DNA of 9,453 bases from Anaerolineae bacterium (GTDB lineage Bacteria; Chloroflexota; Anaerolineae; B4-G1; SLSP01), in assembly GCA_018055515.1 (NCBI GenBank), contig JAGPHL010000106.1, forward strand, positions 1-9,453. Reading direction: 5' to 3'. The notes under the pieces are model-generated. The model was not told where the DNA came from and made no database searches. It saw nothing but the letters and a program-made list of their open reading frames with translations. Position numbers and translations under genes: made by a program. Within the stretch, counting starts at the first letter, position 1. Each line of letters starts with the position of its first letter. Shown here one piece after another: positions 5,440 through 9,453 of the stretch.

Positions 5440-7155
5440 TCAGTCCCAATGAAAGTCTTCCAAAGCCTGCCCGCCGATGAACTCGCGCAGAATGGAATTC
5501 TCCGGCACCAGGTCCGCCGAAACGGGTTGGAACCATTGCAGGAAAGCAAACAGCCGCTTCGTCTCCACCCGCTCCGGGGAATGGGGATCCACCTGCAACA
5601 GCAACGGCTCGACAAAGGGCTTGAGGACCGCCAGTTCGTAGACCAGCGCCGAGTTGAACATCACGTCCGCGTATTCCTGATTGGGGAAGATGTAGTTTTT
5701 CTCGCCGCGGCGGACACTTTCCCAACGTGCCAGGGTGTCAGCGGCGGAATAGCCGCGCGTGCGCGCATCCCGCACCAGACGGCGGATGAGCCGGGTATCG
5801 GTCGTCGGCACACGACTGTGGCGATCGAGGTTGAGCTGCGTGAGCGCTGACACAAAGATGCGGAAAGTGCGTTCCCATGGGATGGTGTACACGAGCCGGG
5901 GATTGAGCCCGTGAATGCCCTCCACAATAATGATGTGCTCGGGTCCCAGTTTGACCCGCTTGCCTTCCTCGCGCCGCCCCAGCCTGAAGTTGAAACGGGG
6001 CAACCGCACCTCCTCGCCGCGCAACATCGCCTGCAACTGCTGATTGAAGAGCTCCAGATCCACGGCTTCCAGCGCCTCGAAGTCGTAGTCGCCGTTCTCA
6101 TCGCGCGGCGTCGCCTCGCGATCCACGAAATAATTGTCAAGTTCCAGGGCGAAAGGACGCAACCCACGCGCCAGCAACTGCACCGCCAGCCGGCGGGAAA
6201 ACGTCGTCTTGCCCGAAGAGGACGGCCCGGCGATCAACACCACGCGCACGTCCCCGCGCCGCGCCCAAATCTGGCCGGCAATATCGGCGATGCGCTGCTC
6301 ATGCAGCGCTTCGGAGACCAGCACAATCTGGCGGATCCGCTCCTCGGCAATCGAGGCATTCAGCTCGCTCACATTTTCCACGCCCAACAGGCGCAGCCAG
6401 CGACCGTACTCGCGGAAGACCGTGACCAATTGCGGCGAATGACGGGGTTCGAGCAGCTCCCGGGGTTTGTGCCGCCGCGGGAACTGTAAAATGAAGCCAT
6501 CCCCCCAGCGCAGCAAATCGAAATAGGGCAGGTAGCCCGTCGAAGGCGCCATGTACCCGTGGAAATAATCGCGGTAGCCCTCGAGGTTGTACAGATTGAG
6601 ATAGCCCTTGGAATTGCGGAGAGGGGTTTGGAACAGCGCGACTTTGTCCATCTCGTTGCGAGAGCGGAAAATCTCGAGCGCCTCATCGAGCGGCACATGC
6701 TCGCGCTGGATGGGGACATCGCGCTCGACCAGCCGCCGCATTTCCTCCATCACGGCGCGCAATTGGTCCTCTGTGAGCGGCGCATGTTGCGGCGTCTCAC
6801 AGAAGTAGCCGCCAAAGGGCAGCGAATGATCCACAAAGACTTCGACATCCGGGAACAGGCGCCGCATGACCGCGATCATCAAAAAGGTGAGAGAGCGGCG
6901 GTAGATGCGGACGCCATCGGATTGCGAGAGATCAATCGGCGAGGCCATACAGTCGCGGTTGACAGGCCAGCTCAGCTCGCGCAGGCTGCCATCCACGAGC
7001 GCCGCGAGCAGCGGAGCGGGTGGATCGGGGTACGCGGCCTGAAAAAAGGTCTCCACCGACGTGCCCAGCTCGCCCTCAAACGTTCGTCCATCGGGCAATG
7101 TCATCTGCACATTGTTGCGTGGCTCAGCCAATCTCACCTGACTCTTCACTGCCAT
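5440..7155 (-). CDS. Nucleoside (uridine) kinase-like protein with TGS and threonyl-tRNA-synthetase-like N-terminal domains
   Basis: A 571-residue soluble protein. Residues about 16-75 resemble a TGS-like ubiquitin fold (MTLPDGRTFEGELGTSVETFF). Residues about 90-240 resemble the second additional (editing-type) domain of threonyl-tRNA synthetase, with VDHSLPFGGYFCE at 108-120. The C-terminal half is a P-loop kinase of the uridine kinase/phosphoribulokinase group: Walker A GPSSSGKTT (310-318), LELDNYF (337-343), YDFEALEAVDLELF (357-370) and IIIVEGIHGL further on. The kinase part suggests ATP-dependent phosphorylation of uridine/cytidine or another small substrate. The same three-part layout occurs in proteins annotated 'nucleoside kinase' in Firmicutes and Thermotoga, whose substrate is mostly unproven. 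Plain uridine kinases are about 210 residues, so the extra N-terminal half is the distinguishing feature. The start ATG has GAGGAG three bases upstream. It is first in its transcript, behind a good promoter, and followed by the TPR/propeller gene. Confidence 0.88.
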   Translation of the reverse strand: MAVKSQVRLAEPRNNVQMTLPDGRTFEGELGTSVETFFQAAYPDPPAPLLAALVDGSLRELSWPVNRDCMASPIDLSQSDGVRIYRRSLTFLMIAVMRRLFPDVEVFVDHSLPFGGYFCETPQHAPLTEDQLRAVMEEMRRLVERDVPIQREHVPLDEALEIFRSRNEMDKVALFQTPLRNSKGYLNLYNLEGYRDYFHGYMAPSTGYLPYFDLLRWGDGFILQFPRRHKPRELLEPRHSPQLVTVFREYGRWLRLLGVENVSELNASIAEERIRQIVLVSEALHEQRIADIAGQIWARRGDVRVVLIAGPSSSGKTTFSRRLAVQLLARGLRPFALELDNYFVDREATPRDENGDYDFEALEAVDLELFNQQLQAMLRGEEVRLPRFNFRLGRREEGKRVKLGPEHIIIVEGIHGLNPRLVYTIPWERTFRIFVSALTQLNLDRHSRVPTTDTRLIRRLVRDARTRGYSAADTLARWESVRRGEKNYIFPNQEYADVMFNSALVYELAVLKPFVEPLLLQVDPHSPERVETKRLFAFLQWFQPVSADLVPENSILREFIGGQALEDFHWD

Positions 7156-7234
7156 GGTCTCCTCGTTAAAATATTGCTGTCTCCTAAATCCGCGTTGCAG
7201 AAGCTAGCGTGACGTGTTGGCCAGGAGCAGAAGC

Positions 7235-7262
7235 AGTATACCTGGATTGGCACGGATGTAAA
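7235..7262 (-). promoter_or_regulatory. Promoter of the nucleoside kinase operon
   Basis: On the minus strand TTTACA (7262-7257, five of six to the consensus -35) and TATACT (7240-7235, five of six to the -10) are 16 bases apart. Transcription would begin near 7228 and give a leader of about 70 bases before the kinase ATG at 7155. It lies back to back with the plus-strand promoter at 7281-7308. Confidence 0.7.
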
Positions 7263-7280
7263 GCCATCCTTGCATGACGC

Positions 7281-7308
7281 TTGGCAGCTCTGCCGAAACT
7301 GCTATAAT
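7281..7308 (+). promoter_or_regulatory. Promoter of the TPR gene, extended -10 type
   Basis: TTGGCA (7281-7286) and a perfect TATAAT (7303-7308) are separated by 16 bases. The -10 is preceded by TGC, giving an extended -10 (TGnTATAAT). Start of transcription would be near 7315, about 47 bases before the ATG at 7362. A small dyad, GGCAG-CT-CTGCC (7283-7294), overlaps the -35 and spacer and could be an operator. A consensus TTGACA at 7324-7329 has no matching -10 and is disregarded. Confidence 0.78.
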
Positions 7309-7361
7309 AAGGCTCGCAAGCAGTTGACAATACCAGTGGTGTACGCCATGCGGAGGATATC

Positions 7362-8036
7362 ATGAGCCCGACCCAGCCCTCAGCCGCCGATCGCAAGAAA
7401 GCCGACGCCCTTTACCAGGAAGCCCTCGCTGCCTATCAACGTTGGGACCTGGAAGAAGCGCTCCAACAGCTCCAGGCTGCCGTCAAGCTCGCGCCCAATT
7501 GCGCTGACTATCACCTCACCCTGGCCCAGACGCTCGCCCGCATAGGGGATTTTGACCGCGCGCTGCGCTCGCTCGCCAATTACCTGCGCCTGGAACCCAA
7601 CTCCCCCGTCGCCGGCCGCGTCGAGCAGCTCTTCGCCAGCGGCATGGACCCCGTGGAGCAGCAGCTCACCGCCAAAATGAAGGCGGCCCAACTGCCCCTC
7701 GATCTCATCGGCGCCGCCATCCAGATGTGGATGGAATTCCGCATCACCCTCGGCGCCGAGCCGTTGAGCATCCCCAAACCCGAAGCCTGGGCCGCCGCGC
7801 TCGATTACACCGTGCGCAAAGTGAACCTGCGTGATGTGCCGCTGGCCAAAATCGCCGCCTATTACGACACCTCGCCTGAAACGGTCGGCAAACATCACCA
7901 AACGCTGGTCAAAATGCTCGATATTATGCCCTGCGATTATCGCTATTTCACGGGCGACCAGAATCCGCTCGACAAGCTAGTCGAGGCGGCAGAAATGCTC
8001 GACGAGCTCGAAGCGCGCTTCCACAACGAAGCCTGA
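7362..8036 (+). CDS. TPR protein with helix-turn-helix-like C-terminal region
   Basis: A 224-residue cytosolic protein of unknown function. Two TPR-like repeats fill about residues 13-80 (ADALYQEALAAYQRWDLEEA, then YHLTLAQTLARIGDFDRALR with LEPN). The C-terminal half (about 110-215) is helical. Its stretch DVPLAKIAAYYDTSPETVGKHH (158-179) looks like the helix-turn-helix or cyclin-like segment seen in some TPR/SEC-C-type proteins of Firmicutes and Chloroflexota, where an 'IAxxYxxSxxTVxK' pattern follows a WAAALDYTV-like helix. That suggests protein or nucleic-acid binding, but it is only a pattern-level call. GGAGG five bases before the ATG fixes the start. The gene has its own strong promoter and is closed by an intrinsic terminator 18 bases after its stop, so it may be a single-gene transcript. 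Confidence 0.8.
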   Translation: MSPTQPSAADRKKADALYQEALAAYQRWDLEEALQQLQAAVKLAPNCADYHLTLAQTLARIGDFDRALRSLANYLRLEPNSPVAGRVEQLFASGMDPVEQQLTAKMKAAQLPLDLIGAAIQMWMEFRITLGAEPLSIPKPEAWAAALDYTVRKVNLRDVPLAKIAAYYDTSPETVGKHHQTLVKMLDIMPCDYRYFTGDQNPLDKLVEAAEMLDELEARFHNEA

Positions 8037-8054
8037 GCCGCCAGCGCCGTTTTC

Positions 8055-8079
8055 CGGGGGCGCTCAGCCCCCGTTTTTT
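8055..8079 (+). terminator. Intrinsic terminator after the TPR gene
   Basis: CGGGGGC pairs with GCCCCCG around a five-base loop GCTCA and is followed directly by six T residues. This is a textbook rho-independent terminator. It lies between the TPR stop (8036) and the ttuB start (8103), so transcription into ttuBA must either read through it or start in the very short gap beyond. Confidence 0.92.
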
Positions 8080-8102
8080 AACCCGCCAACGAGGTCGGAC
8101 CC

Positions 8103-8291
8103 ATGCAGGTGAGCTACCGCGAGAAACAATTCACCTTCGACGAAACGATGACGGTGCAGCAGCTGCTCAAGAAGCTCAAAATCCTGCCCGAAAGCGTGCT
8201 GGTCGTCCGCAATGGCCAGCTGCTCACCGAGGACCGCCCTCTCGCGCCCGAGGACAGCGTCAAAATCGTCCCCGTCGTCTCCGGAGGTTGA
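8103..8291 (+). CDS. ttuB: Sulfur carrier protein TtuB (ThiS/MoaD/Urm1-like ubiquitin fold)
   Basis: A 62-residue beta-grasp protein ending in Gly-Gly, the hallmark of sulfur carriers that are adenylated and thiocarboxylated at the C-terminus. It resembles Thermus TtuB in length and pattern: LLKKLKILPESVLVVRNGQ followed by LLTEDRPLAPEDSVKIVPVVSGG. ThiS and MoaD share the fold, but the immediately following ttuA gene makes the tRNA-thiolation carrier the best call. The carrier would deliver sulfur from a cysteine desulfurase, via an E1-like activating enzyme (TtuC), to TtuA; neither of those upstream enzymes is in the window. GAGG lies eight bases before the ATG. No promoter is evident in the 23 bases after the preceding terminator. 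Confidence 0.88.
   Translation: MQVSYREKQFTFDETMTVQQLLKKLKILPESVLVVRNGQLLTEDRPLAPEDSVKIVPVVSGG
8283..8287 (+). promoter_or_regulatory. Ribosome-binding site of ttuA, formed by the Gly-Gly codons of ttuB
   Basis: GGAGG at 8283-8287 is read in ttuB as the start of GGA GGT, the two C-terminal glycine codons, just before TGA. It lies six bases before the GTG at 8294 and directly against the TTG at 8288, so spacing decides for GTG as the ttuA start. Confidence 0.82.
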
Positions 8292-8293
8292 AG

Positions 8294-9220
8294 GTGCGCT
8301 GTCGGACCTGCGGCGCCCCGGCCGTGATCAACCTGCGACAGCACAAGCTCGCCCTGTGCGCCGAACACTTCGACGCCTGGTTCCTCGAACACACCGCTCG
8401 CGCGCTCCGCAAATATCGCATGATCGGTCCCGACGCGCGCGTTCTCGTCGCCGTCTCCGGCGGGAAGGACAGCCTCGCGCTGTGGGAAACGCTGTTGCGC
8501 CTGGGCTATCACGCCGATGGGCTGCACATTGATCTGGGGATTGATGACGGCCTGGCGTACTCCGCACGGTCGCGGATGAAGGCGGAAGCCTTTGCCGTGC
8601 AGTGCGCCGCGCAATTTCCGGGGACACGCCTCACCATCGTTGACCTGCCCCGGCAGTACGGGGAAAGCATCCCCCAACTGGCGACGCGCCGACACCGCGA
8701 GGCGCGCCCTTGCTCGCTGTGTGGCCTGGTCAAACGCCACGAGATGAATCGCCTGGCGCTGGAGCTGGGCTACGACGTCCTCGCCACGGGACACAACCTC
8801 GACGATGAGGCCGCCACCCTGTTCGGCAACGTCTTGCACTGGGAGACCGGCTACCTCGCACGCCAGGGGCCCGTGCTCCCCGCCGACGGCGCGGGGCTGG
8901 CGCGCAAAGTCAAGCCCTTCTGCCGCCTCTACGAGCGCGAGACGGCGGCGTATGCGCTCCTGCGGGGGATTGACTACATCGAGGAAGAATGCCCCTACGC
9001 CAAAGGCGCGACCAGCCTGCACTACAAGGAGATCCTCACGCAGATGGAGCACGACGCTCCCGGCACCAAATTACAGTTCTACGTGAAATTCCTGCAGGCC
9101 AGGGCCGACGGGCTGTTCGCCGCCTCAGCGAACGCGCCCACTCTGCATCCGTGCACCGTCTGCGGGCAGCCCACGACCGCCGAGGGACGCTGCAGCTTCT
9201 GCCGGCTCTGGGAGCGTTGA
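8294..9220 (+). CDS. ttuA: tRNA-5-methyluridine(54) 2-sulfurtransferase TtuA
   Basis: A 308-residue PP-loop ATPase of the TtuA/Ncs6 group. It activates U54 in the tRNA T-loop with ATP and replaces the C2 oxygen with sulfur from TtuB-thiocarboxylate, which stabilises tRNA at high temperature in Thermus. Counting from the GTG at 8294, the first zinc site is Cys3, Cys6, Cys22 and His25, identical in numbering to Thermus TtuA as I recall it. SGGKDS (55-60) is the ATP loop. Cys140, Cys143 (CSLC) and Cys233 (EECPYA) match the three cysteines that hold the [4Fe-4S] cluster. GHNLDDEA is at 166-173. The C-terminal zinc site is Cys287, Cys290, Cys300 and Cys303. An in-frame TTG at 8288 overlapping the ttuB stop (TTGA) is the alternative start, but it leaves no spacing from GGAGG. 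TtuA/TtuB relatives occur in mesophiles too, so thermophily is only suggested. The related TtcA and Ncs6 enzymes act on positions 32 and 34. Confidence 0.93.
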   Translation: MRCRTCGAPAVINLRQHKLALCAEHFDAWFLEHTARALRKYRMIGPDARVLVAVSGGKDSLALWETLLRLGYHADGLHIDLGIDDGLAYSARSRMKAEAFAVQCAAQFPGTRLTIVDLPRQYGESIPQLATRRHREARPCSLCGLVKRHEMNRLALELGYDVLATGHNLDDEAATLFGNVLHWETGYLARQGPVLPADGAGLARKVKPFCRLYERETAAYALLRGIDYIEEECPYAKGATSLHYKEILTQMEHDAPGTKLQFYVKFLQARADGLFAASANAPTLHPCTVCGQPTTAEGRCSFCRLWER

Positions 9221-9265
9221 GAGGAACGCGCGCCCCGGCCCGCCCTTCTCACCGGAGACGCTAAA

Positions 9266-9337
9266 GGTGTGAAGGTGCGAACGTGTCCACGTGTCCACGT
9301 GTCCACGTGCGAACGTGCGAACGTGCGAACGTGTGTA
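9266..9337 (+). repeat. Octamer tandem repeat array, nine units
   Basis: From 9266 the sequence is an exact 8-base register: ggtgtgaa, ggtgcgaa, three copies of cgtgtcca, three of cgtgcgaa, then cgtgtgta. All units share a central GTG, and identical units come in two blocks of three. Junctions of the cgtgtcca units create repeated CACGTG palindromes. The array is 45 bases after the ttuA stop and ends near 9337; tgtccagg (9338-9345) may be a degenerate tenth unit. No coding function is supported. It resembles the short tandem repeats scattered between genes of some Chloroflexota and cyanobacteria. Confidence 0.9.
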
Positions 9338-9453
9338 TGTCCAGGTAACAAACGACAAAACTGCGCCATTGATCTTTGACAATCGAATATCACTTCCTGA
9401 ACGGCGTCGGGGGCGACCGCACAAGACGCGTTAGGTAGTTGAGCCGCCTCTTC
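9338..9453. other. Right-edge intergenic stretch without a supported gene
   Basis: The last 116 bases are noticeably less GC-rich in their first half. TTTGACAATC at 9375-9384 contains a consensus TTGACA, but no acceptable -10 follows at 15-19 bases. On the minus strand two frames are open at the window edge; one ends at a TGA near 9392 after 20 codons (ending SPPTPFRK). It could be the tail of a gene outside the window, but 20 codons are not enough to call it. Confidence 0.3.

Noticed and set aside
7324..7329. Consensus TTGACA as a second promoter for the TPR gene
   Set aside because: No -10-like hexamer occurs at 15-19 bases downstream (CATGCG at 17).
8114..9052. Minus-strand 312-codon frame opposite ttuB and ttuA
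   Set aside because: It overlaps two well-identified plus-strand genes and shows no recognisable domain.
9266..9345. CRISPR array interpretation of the repeats
   Set aside because: The units are 8 bases with no spacers, so this is a simple tandem repeat.
9079..9424. Minus-strand frames reading through the octamer array (for example HVRTFARSHVDTW-type repeats)
   Set aside because: The repetitive peptide is produced by the tandem DNA repeat, and the frames overlap the 3' end of ttuA.

Overview
The window looks like chromosomal DNA of a GC-rich bacterium, most plausibly a member of the Chloroflexota (Anaerolineae, Caldilineae or Roseiflexus type), possibly thermophilic. The main clues are mevalonate kinase together with an isopentenyl phosphate kinase (the alternative mevalonate route known from Roseiflexus), a long membrane-anchored TPR/beta-propeller protein of a kind common in that phylum, and a TtuB/TtuA tRNA-thiolation pair best known from Thermus. 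The taxonomic call is inference. Nearly all bases are assigned to genes or short intergenic signals.

Left part (1-3176, minus strand): a compact run read right to left. It holds a UbiA-family polyprenyl-phosphate phosphoribosyltransferase, mevalonate kinase, the CutA1 trimer protein and isopentenyl phosphate kinase. CutA and the last kinase overlap by 4 bp. After a 53-bp gap comes the first 53 codons of a D12-class DNA adenine methyltransferase, cut off by the window edge and lower in GC than its neighbours. Together the operon suggests supply of isoprenoid precursors and use of a polyprenyl-phosphate carrier for pentose donors. CutA's role there is unexplained.

Middle (3177-7155, minus strand): a 315-bp gap, then a tRNA-Pro(UGG) with its own promoter and a hairpin terminator. 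Upstream of it lie a membrane-anchored TPR/PD40-propeller protein and, 22 bp before that, a large nucleoside (uridine) kinase-like protein carrying a TGS/threonyl-tRNA-synthetase-like N-terminal half. The kinase and propeller protein are probably one transcript.

Right part (7156-9453, plus strand): a 206-bp divergent promoter region with convincing sigma70-type promoters on both strands. It is followed by a TPR protein with a helix-turn-helix-like C-terminus, a strong intrinsic terminator, then ttuB (sulfur carrier ending Gly-Gly) and ttuA (tRNA U54 2-thiolase). The diglycine codons of ttuB double as the ribosome-binding site of ttuA. Beyond ttuA lies a nine-unit 8-bp tandem repeat and about 115 bases without a supported gene.

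No CRISPR array, insertion sequence, rRNA or complete defence system is visible. The most interesting items are the bacterial IPK/mevalonate cluster with its phosphoribosyltransferase and CutA, the dual-use Gly-Gly/Shine-Dalgarno junction, the unusual kinase architecture and the octamer array.
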